From: a virus
Strand: one strand, 5' to 3'
Length of the DNA: 20,681 nucleotides
IMG/VR virus record: IMGVR_UViG_3300029922_000336
Location: 1 to 20,681 of that record
This document shows positions 1-5,650 of the stretch, piece after piece (position 1 is the first letter of the stretch; each line of letters opens with the position of its first letter). Below the pieces are notes generated by a model, which searched no databases, was not told the origin of the DNA, and saw nothing but the letters and a program-made list of their open reading frames with translations. The position numbers and the translations under genes were made by a program.

Positions 1-1482
1 CGCGTCAAGATAGTTAAACTTGCCAATGGGCGCGTCATGCGTATGAAGGATTATGAGAAACTTGAGAAGTATTGGGTCGAGCAGCAATTTATTGAGCAGA
101 TTCCGGCGATTGTAGGTGAGCCTCGTATGACCGAGATTGAGACAATCTCGCGTTACAAGATTAATGAATCGCAAGTTCTTGAACATATAGAAACGGATTA
201 TTCTTATTTGCCTCATGTGTTTGTTGATGGAAATTCAATTTTATTAACGCAAGGAACGTCTAACAATACGTATCAAATGACACGACCTTATGTTTATCAT
301 GCAAAAGGTGTGCAAGATTTGAAAAACTTTGCTGGGCAATCTCTGGCAAACTATCTTGAAAACATGATTCAACATAAATTCATTGTTAAGAAGGAAGCGA
401 TTCCTCAAGAACAAGATTATTTAGAGGCATTAAATGATATTCAGCGAGCAAATACTGTTGTGGTTAACGCGTTTTCTGAAAACAACCCGGAAATTGCTAT
501 TCCAGACCCTATCCGGGAAGTACAGAATTTACCGGCGCCTCCAGAAGTTATGGGTGCGTTTCAGATTACAGACCCTACAACTCAAACCATATTGGGAAGT
601 TTTGCAAGCAATGTTGGCCGCAATGACCAGGACTTGTCTGGAAAGGCCGTTATTGAATCTGCTACTGTGGGCAACGCTGCTAGCATGCCTTATGTCGTAT
701 CTTATTTAGCGGCACTAACGCAGATTGGAAATATCATTGTTGATTTAATGCCGAAATACATTGTTGGCAAGCGCACGATACCTGTAGTTGATATGGCGGG
801 GAACAAAAATTACAAAGAAGTGAATAGCCCTCAGAATCCTATGTTGGATTATGACGAACGTGCTATTAAAGTTAACATTGATGCGGGAATCAATTTCCAA
901 GTACAGAAAACGAAGGCTATGGAACAGATTATCGCGCTTATGCAGGCGTCGCAAGAGTTTGCTCAGTTTATGAACTCGCCCATGGGCTTACCAATATTGC
1001 TCGATAACGTTGAATGCTATGGCGCAGATAGATTGAAGGAAGCGTCTGACGCCTGGCTAAAACAGCAGCAACAGCAGCAGCAGCAACAGCAGCAAATGCA
1101 ACAACAAGCGATGATGATGGACCCACGAATGCAGAAGGTTCAGGTTGATAAGCAGAAGGTACAACTTGAAGCGCAGCAGTTGCAATTGGATCAACAGCAA
1201 CAGCAATTTGATAATCAGATTCAGATTGCTAAAATGGCTATTGACAAGGAACTAAGTGATGCAAAAATCCTTGAAGCTGAAGCAAAAATATCTCAAGCTC
1301 AGATTGATTCTGCCGTGCGTCTCGAAGAGAGTCAGACATCCTTAGAACGTCATGCTCTGGATGCTGCGGCTAAGATTGCCGAAGTAAAATCACGCGAGCA
1401 CAATGACCATCTTGCTACACATAAATTGGCGCATGAAATATCAAAAGGAGAAAAACATGACGAAGTACAAACTAACGATTAG
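1..1482 (+). CDS. Portal protein, P22-like (5' partial)
   Basis: C-terminal 493 residues of a portal protein, the dodecameric ring at the DNA-packaging vertex. The frame is open to base 1, so the true start lies upstream; the first in-frame ATG (37) is internal. The region around visible residues 160-350 (membrane-like VVSYLAALTQIGNIIVDLMPKY, then a NIDAG segment) resembles P22-type portals, and the position directly before scaffold and coat fits. After about residue 350 comes a run of 11 glutamines (1063-1095, mixed CAG/CAA), a Met/Gln-rich stretch and a long Gln/Ala/Glu-rich predicted coiled coil to the end. P22-type portals have a helical C-terminal barrel pointing into the capsid; this tail probably plays that part (inference). 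The stop overlaps the next gene's start by 26 bases. Identification rests on synteny plus remembered family features, not a database search. Confidence 0.85.
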   Translation, partial: RVKIVKLANGRVMRMKDYEKLEKYWVEQQFIEQIPAIVGEPRMTEIETISRYKINESQVLEHIETDYSYLPHVFVDGNSILLTQGTSNNTYQMTRPYVYHAKGVQDLKNFAGQSLANYLENMIQHKFIVKKEAIPQEQDYLEALNDIQRANTVVVNAFSENNPEIAIPDPIREVQNLPAPPEVMGAFQITDPTTQTILGSFASNVGRNDQDLSGKAVIESATVGNAASMPYVVSYLAALTQIGNIIVDLMPKYIVGKRTIPVVDMAGNKNYKEVNSPQNPMLDYDERAIKVNIDAGINFQVQKTKAMEQIIALMQASQEFAQFMNSPMGLPILLDNVECYGADRLKEASDAWLKQQQQQQQQQQQMQQQAMMMDPRMQKVQVDKQKVQLEAQQLQLDQQQQQFDNQIQIAKMAIDKELSDAKILEAEAKISQAQIDSAVRLEESQTSLERHALDAAAKIAEVKSREHNDHLATHKLAHEISKGEKHDEVQTND

Positions 1483-1633
1483 TGAAATTGAAAAACAAAG
1501 TAACTGTCATAAGTTAGAGCGAGACGGTTTTAGCAAGGAGCAAATAATGAAGACAATGTACAAAGAGACCGAAGGAGCAAGCCAGCGTGAACGAGAGCAA
1601 ATCATCTCCAAACTTTATGACAGGAAGGAATAA
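1457..1633 (+). CDS. Small hypothetical protein (58 aa), charged
   Basis: Start chosen at ATG 1457 because AAAAGGAG lies just upstream (1442-1449, inside the portal gene); an upstream in-frame ATG at 1403 has no ribosome site and would only lengthen the overlap. The product (starts MTKYKLTISEIEKQ) is a charged, mostly helical 58-residue protein with no membrane segment or cysteine cluster; it has one cysteine in NCHK. It overlaps the portal gene by 26 bases and is followed two bases later by the next small gene, so it is translated with the late packaging/head operon. No family recognised and no function assigned. Confidence 0.7.
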   Translation: MTKYKLTISEIEKQSNCHKLERDGFSKEQIMKTMYKETEGASQREREQIISKLYDRKE

Positions 1634-1635
1634 AT

Positions 1636-1797
1636 ATGTTAGCACTTATCGGAAGCATGGCCTTAGGATTTATCGAGAAAGAACTCGTTAAACTAGAGCC
1701 CGAAATTCAACAAGAATTATTACAAGAAATTTCCAAATTGAGCAATTTACTGATAGAGTTTGTTAACTCTAAGCTGGGGATTAAAAATGGCAACTGA
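1636..1797 (+). CDS. Small hypothetical protein (53 aa), amphipathic helices
   Basis: ATG 1636 is preceded by AGGAAGGA (1622-1629), a good ribosome site that overlaps the end of the previous gene. The 53-residue product begins MLALIGSMALGFIEKELVKL and continues with a Gln/Glu/Leu-rich helix; the first 12 residues are hydrophobic but too short and too quickly followed by charge to call a signal peptide. Its last 11 bases overlap the start of the next gene (ATG 1787), typical of coupled phage genes. Unlike its four downstream neighbours it is not lysine-rich; it is slightly acidic. Function unknown; a small helical partner of portal or internal proteins is only a guess. Confidence 0.65.
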   Translation: MLALIGSMALGFIEKELVKLEPEIQQELLQEISKLSNLLIEFVNSKLGIKNGN

Positions 1798-1972
1798 TAA
1801 GTGGATTCAGAAGGCTGTTGGTAAGCATAAAGGTAAACTACATAAAGAGCTGGGCGTTCCTGAAGGCGAGAAGATTCCGGCCAAGAAAATGGCTAAAGCA
1901 GCTAAAAGCAAAAGCCCCACTATTCGCAAAGAAGTTGCACTTGCTAAAACTTTAAAAAAACTTCACAAATAA
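1787..1972 (+). CDS. Small basic phage protein (61 aa), WIQKA type
   Basis: Start at ATG 1787, with CTGGGGA upstream (1774-1780); an in-frame ATG at 1760 lacks a ribosome site. The protein begins MATDKWIQKAVGKHKGKL and has the pattern W-I-Q-K-A, then LGVPEGEKIPAKKMAKAAK, then a basic LAKTLKKLHK end. Short proteins of this pattern occur in many environmental phages next to head genes (recalled, not searched); their role has not been established to my knowledge. About 30% of residues are Lys or Arg, there is no cysteine and no membrane segment, so nucleic-acid or capsid-interior binding is plausible but inferred. It overlaps the previous gene by 11 bases and is the first of four consecutive lysine-rich genes. 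Confidence 0.75.
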   Translation: MATDKWIQKAVGKHKGKLHKELGVPEGEKIPAKKMAKAAKSKSPTIRKEVALAKTLKKLHK

Positions 1973-1981
1973 GGAACCATC

Positions 1982-2101
1982 ATGGCCAAAGAGATGCGCA
2001 ACAAGAAAGAAATGAAGAAGCCTAAGAAAGAAAAGCACATGGATGTCAAGGAAGATAAGGCGCTCATTAAGAAGAGCGTTAAGAAAGATTGTATGAAATA
2101 G
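1982..2101 (+). CDS. Tiny lysine-rich protein (39 aa)
   Basis: ATG 1982 follows AAGGAA (1972-1977). The 39-residue product begins MAKEMRNKKEMKKPKKEK and ends KKSVKKDCMK; 15 of 39 residues are lysine, with five methionines. No hydrophobic core is apparent, so it is probably disordered or folds only on binding. The C-terminal pattern D-K-A-L-I-K-K-x-V-K-K-D resembles short phage proteins usually left as hypothetical (recalled, not searched). It sits ten bases after one lysine-rich gene and seven bases before the next, within the portal-to-scaffold gap. Too short for most automatic gene callers; support comes from the ribosome site, the compact spacing and the shared composition. Confidence 0.65.
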   Translation: MAKEMRNKKEMKKPKKEKHMDVKEDKALIKKSVKKDCMK

Positions 2102-2108
2102 GTGATAT

Positions 2109-2258
2109 ATGCCATTAAAGAAAGGCTCTAAGCCAGGAAGCAAAGGCTTTAAAGATAATATTAAGGCTGAAATTGCAGCTGGTAAGCCACAAAAGCAAAG
2201 CGTGGCGATTGCCTACGCAGAAGCTGGCGAAAAGAAAAAGCCAAAGAAAAGGAAATAA
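2109..2258 (+). CDS. Small lysine-rich protein (49 aa), DUF6496-like
   Basis: ATG 2109 has TAGGTGA (2099-2105) at correct spacing. The sequence begins MPLKKGSKPGSKGFKDNIKA and contains GKPQKQSVAIAYAEAG, then a poly-basic tail KKKPKKRK. The combination MPLKKG, then N-I, then G-x-P-Q-K-Q-A/S-V-A-I-A and a basic end is characteristic of a widespread family of very small phage and viral proteins I know as DUF6496-like; no biochemical role is established to my knowledge. One predicted amphipathic helix is flanked by disordered basic arms, which suits DNA or RNA contact (inference). It is third in the four-gene lysine-rich run, and its 3' end supplies the ribosome site for the next gene. Confidence 0.75.
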   Translation: MPLKKGSKPGSKGFKDNIKAEIAAGKPQKQSVAIAYAEAGEKKKPKKRK

Positions 2259-2260
2259 TC

Positions 2261-2422
2261 ATGGCAGAAACAAAGAAGAAAGTTCCAAAAGACACGAAAC
2301 TTAAACCTGGCCAGCCAGAAAATTATGCTGGTTCGACCATTAAAGGGAAAGGCGACACTAAGAAAGAAGACATTAAGAAGTTTGGAATGCCTGAGAAGAA
2401 AGGGAAGAAGGCTAAGAAATAG
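2261..2422 (+). CDS. Small lysine-rich protein (53 aa)
   Basis: ATG 2261 lies two bases after the previous stop, with AAAAGGAAA (2247-2255) as ribosome site inside the preceding gene. The product begins MAETKKKVPKDTKLKPGQPE, has a central NYAGSTIKGKGDTKKEDIKK and ends GMPEKKGKKAKK; 20 of 53 residues are lysine. There is no cysteine or hydrophobic segment, and the many Gly/Pro suggest disorder. It closes the lysine-rich cassette; the following 409 bases are untranslated. No named family recognised. Confidence 0.65.
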   Translation: MAETKKKVPKDTKLKPGQPENYAGSTIKGKGDTKKEDIKKFGMPEKKGKKAKK

Positions 2423-2426
2423 ATCA

Positions 2427-2454
2427 TGCACACGAAACATTGATTTAATGTGCA
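2427..2454 (+). other. Stem-loop after the small-gene cassette
   Basis: TGCACA (2427-2432) and TGTGCA (2449-2454) are perfect inverted arms just after the last lysine-rich stop; a competing inner pairing ACATT/AATGT also exists. No T-run follows, so it is not a classical rho-independent terminator; it could stabilise the 3' end of the upstream message. Confidence 0.3.
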
Positions 2455-2489
2455 CGTCTTAAATATATGCACAATCTATGCCAACCTAG

Positions 2490-2533
2490 CCACTCCAGAT
2501 AGCCAGTCTCATCAGGTCTCCTTAGGGGAGTGG
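2490..2533 (+). other. Stem-loop before the tRNA-like sequence
   Basis: CCACTCC (2490-2496) pairs with GGAGTGG (2527-2533), enclosing a 30-base loop that holds a smaller CTCC/GGGG pairing. No T-run follows and I could not fit it to a tRNA cloverleaf. It may be a processing or spacer structure between the small-gene message and the tRNA-like sequence. Confidence 0.3.
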
Positions 2534-2553
2534 TTAAGGAAGGCGCCAATTAT

Positions 2554-2624
2554 CCCCGTTGTAGCTTAAATAGTAGAGCGCTGAATTTTATCGGCAGGTC
2601 CAAGTGCAATTCTTGGCGCGGGGA
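2554..2624 (+). tRNA. Degenerate tRNA-like sequence, possible tRNA-Lys(UUU) relic
   Basis: A 71-base cloverleaf can be drawn. Acceptor CCCCGT (2554-2559) pairs with GCGGGG (2618-2623), with an unpaired or bulged base at the inner end. D stem GCTT/GAGC (2564-2567, 2576-2579) has an 8-base loop. Anticodon stem GCTGA/TCGGC (2580-2584, 2591-2595) has only a 6-base loop, ATTTTA. The variable region is 4 bases. T stem CCAAG/CTTGG (2600-2604, 2612-2616) has a 7-base loop TGCAATT. Bases TA occupy positions 8-9. Against a working tRNA: position 26 is missing, the anticodon loop is one base short, T55 is replaced by G, and the D-loop lacks GG. If the missing loop base is position 38, the anticodon reads UUU (Lys). 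Best read as a decayed or aberrant phage tRNA; the isotype is tentative. Confidence 0.45.
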
Positions 2625-2630
2625 ATCCTC

Positions 2631-2659
2631 TTGACTTCCTTGTTTAATAAGCAAATAAT
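2631..2659 (+). promoter_or_regulatory. Sigma70-type promoter upstream of scaffold/coat genes
   Basis: TTGACT (2631-2636) and AATAAT (2654-2659) are separated by exactly 17 bases; each differs from consensus at one position. Expected transcription start is near 2666, just after the tRNA-like sequence and before a 165-base leader to the scaffold ATG at 2832. It would give the scaffold and coat genes their own host-polymerase transcript. Confidence 0.55.
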
Positions 2660-2668
2660 TACCATATA

Positions 2669-2735
2669 AGGCTATCAAGGCTATAGCTTTGTTATCTGTA
2701 TCGTCAGTGACAAAGTATCCTCAAATTGATAGCCT
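2669..2735 (+). promoter_or_regulatory. Nested stem-loop in the scaffold leader
   Basis: AGGCTATCAA (2669-2678) is perfectly complementary to TTGATAGCCT (2726-2735). Inside it CTTTGT (2687-2692) pairs with ACAAAG (2710-2715). The arms begin about three bases after the predicted transcription start, so this would be a 5'-end hairpin of the scaffold/coat message, possibly protecting it from decay. A second dyad, CGGTG-A-CACCG (2795-2805), overlaps another pairing CGTAAT/ATTACG (2776-2781, 2791-2796) just before the scaffold ribosome site; these two exclude each other. Confidence 0.45.
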
Positions 2736-2831
2736 ACTTAACGTCGCCAAACGACAACCTGGCCGAATCTTTGCACGTAATGCATTGTTTATTACGGTGA
2801 CACCGAAAAAAAGTCGACAGAAGGATTTAAG

Positions 2832-3560
2832 ATGACTGAAGATTTAGAGATTGTTAACCAGGGTGAAGAAAGTCCTGTTCAAGAAACTCAAGGTGAACCT
2901 GCTAATGACATGCTTAATAAAGCAACGGTGTCAAAGATAGTTGAGCGGGAACGTCAAAAGGCATTCGAGAAAGGCAAACAAGAGGCACTCATGGAATTAC
3001 AGCAACAACAGCAGCAGGCTCAACAAGAACAGCAACCACAACAACCACAGATGCAACAACAAGGTCAAGTTGGAATGGGTGGAATGCAACAGTTGTCACC
3101 AGCTGATATTGAGCGAATGATTTCAGAGAAAGCACCTCAGGCAATACAAGACCATGTCAACCGACTGCAAACACAACAAACTGTAGATAGTTTTGTTGCG
3201 AAAATGCAAGCAGGTGAAGCACGTCATCCTGGACTTGAAGCCAAGTTAAATGATTTGGATTATTCAACCATGGCGCCGTTAGTTCAAATGGCGAACAACA
3301 TGGAAAACACTGCGGATATTATGCAGGAGCTATTAGACAATCCTATGAAGATGGGCAATCTAATGACGCTAATGTATACGCAGCCGAAGCTTGCTCAAAA
3401 GGCAATGGCGGACTTGAGTACATCAATAAAAACAAATCAGGATGCAAAAGCTCAAGAAGTACAAGCTCGCGATCCAATGAGTCAATTAAAACCTTCATCA
3501 AGTGCTGGAATAGATAACAGTGCAATGTCGGTGACTGATTTTAGAAAGATGTTTAGATAA
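2832..3560 (+). CDS. Head scaffolding protein
   Basis: 242-residue protein directly before the coat gene, where P22-like phages encode the scaffold that guides procapsid assembly and then leaves through the portal. It is acidic and Gln-rich with predicted coiled helices: an acidic N-terminus; a charged helix with VSKIVERERQKAFEKGKQEA (residues about 33-52); a Gln/Pro-rich stretch of QQQ repeats (56-76); then helical segments. The end has the SSAGIDNSAMSVTDFRKMFR pattern, a basic Phe-rich tail of the sort scaffolds use to bind coat (family knowledge, recalled). ATG 2832 has AAGGA (2821-2825) upstream. P22 scaffold is about 303 residues, so this one is somewhat short. Assignment is by position, composition and C-terminal motif. 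Confidence 0.8.
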   Translation: MTEDLEIVNQGEESPVQETQGEPANDMLNKATVSKIVERERQKAFEKGKQEALMELQQQQQQAQQEQQPQQPQMQQQGQVGMGGMQQLSPADIERMISEKAPQAIQDHVNRLQTQQTVDSFVAKMQAGEARHPGLEAKLNDLDYSTMAPLVQMANNMENTADIMQELLDNPMKMGNLMTLMYTQPKLAQKAMADLSTSIKTNQDAKAQEVQARDPMSQLKPSSSAGIDNSAMSVTDFRKMFR

Positions 3561-3593
3561 TCAAATTCTGCTGACATTGATTAAAGCTGTTAT

Positions 3594-3617
3594 CTCCGAA
3601 ATCATCATTTTTTGGAG
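3594..3617 (+). promoter_or_regulatory. Weak hairpin covering the coat ribosome site
   Basis: CTCC (3594-3597) pairs with the Shine-Dalgarno GGAG (3614-3617), extended by AAA (3599-3601) with TTT (3611-3613) across a one-base bulge. A seven-pair, partly A-T stem could moderate initiation of the coat gene at 3627, but translation arriving from the scaffold gene would disturb it. Confidence 0.25.
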
Positions 3618-3626
3618 TTTTAAACA

Positions 3627-4952
3627 ATGTCAACAACACCTGTCAATATTTTACAGACCGTACAAACTTACCAAAAAGCAGAGCTTGCTTGGCTATTGAA
3701 TAGTTTCGTCGCCATTAGCATGGCTAATAAAAAGTATAAAGGTTTTAATGAGCTGACTGCAAACTTAGGCGACACCGTAACATTTGATACAACGCCTCGT
3801 TATATTTCTTACGCTGGTCTTGTTATCACCGAACAACCCTCTGTTCAGCGCGTTCAATCATTAACTTGCTCACAAGCAGCTAACGTTGCAGCCGCATATA
3901 CTGACCAACAATTCATATTTAACGTTCGTGATTACATGGAACGATTTGGTATGTCAGCAATGAAAGAGCTTGGTTCATTGGTTGAATCAGACATTCTTCG
4001 TAACTTCATTTCTGGTGTAGTAGTTAACGATCCACAAAATGCTAACTTTGGCGCTGCTCAAGTTAACTCTGGTCCTTTCCGTTTCTATGGTGATGGTGTA
4101 ACTCCAATCAACAGCTTCACTCAATTAGCTCAATCAGTAGCTAACTTTGAAGATTTTGGTGCCGCTACGCATAAAATGATGGGTATTTTGCCAGTTGCCA
4201 ACATTCCTGCAATTGTAGGGACTGGTTTGAATCAATTTGCAATGCGTCGAAATGATGAGATTGCATACAGCTGGGAATTAGGCGAGTTCAGTGGTACTGA
4301 ATGGTATGAGTCTAACTTATTACCTGTTCACGTATCTGGAACAATCGGTAATACTGCAGCTCCTAATAACATTATGACTGTCGTATCTACTAACGATCCT
4401 ACTGGTGCTAACGTAACTCAAATTACATTTACTTACCCAGGTGGTTTGACAGATGCTAATGCCGTTAAAGCTGGCGATTTGTTCCAATTCAATGATGGAA
4501 TTTCAGGATTGCCTAACATGAGATTCTTGACTTTCATTGGTCATCGTCAATCTCAACAGCCTGTTCAATTCAGAGCTATCGCTGATGCAGCTTCTGTGGC
4601 TGGATCGATTACCGTATCAATCCAAACGATTAATGGAGTAGGTTTGGTATGGGCACAAAACCAAAACCAAAACATTAACAATACGATTCAAGCCGGAATG
4701 ACTGTTACGCCTGTTCCTTCGCATCGTGCGGGTTGTTTGATGTCTGGTGACCAATTCTATTTGGCAATGCCACGATTACCAGATGAGTCCCCATTTACAA
4801 CTGTGAATATGACTGACGCTGATAGCGGTGCGTCTATACGTCACTATTTTGGATCTCAGTTCGGGATGAATAACAGGGCGTACGTCCGGGATTGCATATG
4901 GGGGTCTTCGCTTGTGGCTGAGAATTCGCTCAGATACGTGTTTCCTCTTTAG
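3627..4952 (+). CDS. Major coat protein, P22 gp5-like
   Basis: 441 residues, close to the 430 of P22 gp5, at the coat position after scaffold. Begins MSTTPVNILQTVQTYQKAE; the N-terminal half has ANKKYKGFNELTANLGDTVT, ITEQPSVQRVQ and FIFNVRDYMERFGMSAMKEL, the pattern seen in P22-type HK97-fold coats (family knowledge). The middle, about residues 225-345, is Asn/Thr-rich with beta character and may be the inserted domain of this family. The C-terminus (AMPRLPDESPFTTVNMTDAD, then RHYFGSQFGMNNRAYVRDC) is also typical. GGAG (3614-3617) serves as ribosome site. The last roughly 100 bases use more GC-rich codons (GTCCGG, GGGGTC) than the rest, next to the inserted endonuclease gene. Expected product: the icosahedral shell subunit. 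Confidence 0.9.
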   Translation: MSTTPVNILQTVQTYQKAELAWLLNSFVAISMANKKYKGFNELTANLGDTVTFDTTPRYISYAGLVITEQPSVQRVQSLTCSQAANVAAAYTDQQFIFNVRDYMERFGMSAMKELGSLVESDILRNFISGVVVNDPQNANFGAAQVNSGPFRFYGDGVTPINSFTQLAQSVANFEDFGAATHKMMGILPVANIPAIVGTGLNQFAMRRNDEIAYSWELGEFSGTEWYESNLLPVHVSGTIGNTAAPNNIMTVVSTNDPTGANVTQITFTYPGGLTDANAVKAGDLFQFNDGISGLPNMRFLTFIGHRQSQQPVQFRAIADAASVAGSITVSIQTINGVGLVWAQNQNQNINNTIQAGMTVTPVPSHRAGCLMSGDQFYLAMPRLPDESPFTTVNMTDADSGASIRHYFGSQFGMNNRAYVRDCIWGSSLVAENSLRYVFPL

Positions 4953-4965
4953 TTTTTATGGTACA

Positions 4966-4991
4966 CTCATTATACCCCAAGGTATAGTGAG
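4966..4991 (+). promoter_or_regulatory. Hairpin masking the endonuclease ribosome site
   Basis: CTCATTATACC (4966-4976) pairs with GGTATAGTGAG (4981-4991) over 11 base pairs (one G-U) with a CCAA loop. The 3' arm contains the first half of the Shine-Dalgarno GAGGAG (4989-4994) for the gene starting at 5000. No T-run follows. Ribosome-site hairpins are a known control feature of T4 homing-endonuclease genes such as I-TevI; this one has the same logic. Confidence 0.6.
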
Positions 4992-4999
4992 GAGTAAAG

Positions 5000-5650
5000 A
5001 TGGGAAGAAGTATATTTTGCAGTACGTGTAAGAAAGAAAAAGAGCCGGGTCGTGACAATGAAAGCCGTTGCAAAGCTTGTAAGAGCCAAGCAAATATAGA
5101 AAAGAGGGCGAAAAAGCGTGCGGAAGCAGGTTTAGAGCCTTACGGTTCTGGAAGAAGCTTGTATTGTTGCGACTGTAAGGCTGTAAAGGAAAGGCGGGAC
5201 TATGGTTACTGTAATGCTTGCAGACGTAAGCGTGATAATGAAAATAGATTGGCCAAAGGAGTTACCAAGAAGCATCAAACGGGAAGATGTCCGTGTGGTG
5301 AAGAAAGGGCTTCATATAGCAAATCATATTGCGTTACTTGTTTAGCAAGAATATCAAAAATTCGTAGGGAACGAATTCCTCTTACACGAGAACAAAAAGA
5401 TAAGATTTGTGCGCGGATGAAATTAAGGAATGAATTGCAGTTATTAAAGCATGCCGCTAGAAATCTAGTGGGATTGCATATAAGAACGGGACGATTAATT
5501 CCAAAACCGTGTGAAATTTGTGGTACAGATTTACAGATAGAAGCTCACCATGATGACTATGATAAACCGTTAGATGTACGATGGCTTTGCAGACATCATC
5601 ATAGGGAGTACCATAAAACTTTAAGAGGACAAAATCATGTCAGTAGATAA
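5000..5650 (+). CDS. HNH homing-type endonuclease with N-terminal Cys fingers
   Basis: 216 residues. The C-terminal domain carries CEICG (171-175), EAHHDDYDKPLDVRWLC (181-197) and HHHREYH (199-205), an HNH nuclease core with a zinc-holding CxxC. The N-terminus has three repeated cysteine modules: C7/C10/C24/C27, C56/C57/C59 with C71/C74, and C97/C99/C111/C114, each followed by a basic helix, probably zinc-ribbon DNA-binding units. HNH proteins inserted between phage structural genes usually cut a homologous phage lacking the gene and spread by repair (family knowledge). GAGGAG (4989-4994) is the ribosome site, within a hairpin. The last 14 bases overlap the next gene and also hold that gene's ribosome site, suggesting insertion into an existing coat-decoration junction. 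No intron boundaries are evident. Confidence 0.85.
   Translation: MGRSIFCSTCKKEKEPGRDNESRCKACKSQANIEKRAKKRAEAGLEPYGSGRSLYCCDCKAVKERRDYGYCNACRRKRDNENRLAKGVTKKHQTGRCPCGEERASYSKSYCVTCLARISKIRRERIPLTREQKDKICARMKLRNELQLLKHAARNLVGLHIRTGRLIPKPCEICGTDLQIEAHHDDYDKPLDVRWLCRHHHREYHKTLRGQNHVSR

Noticed and set aside
434-709. 91-codon plus-strand frame inside the portal gene
   Set aside because: No ribosome site, fully inside a conserved gene in another frame, and composition (Leu/Trp/Arg) typical of an out-of-frame shadow.
2795-2805. CGGTG-A-CACCG dyad as a terminator
   Set aside because: The loop would be one base and an A-run, not a T-run, follows on the plus strand; it is more likely a protein-binding dyad or chance.
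5000-5650. Group I intron hosting the endonuclease gene
   Set aside because: The gene lies between two intact genes rather than within one, and no split exon or conserved intron core was seen; it appears to be a free-standing endonuclease.
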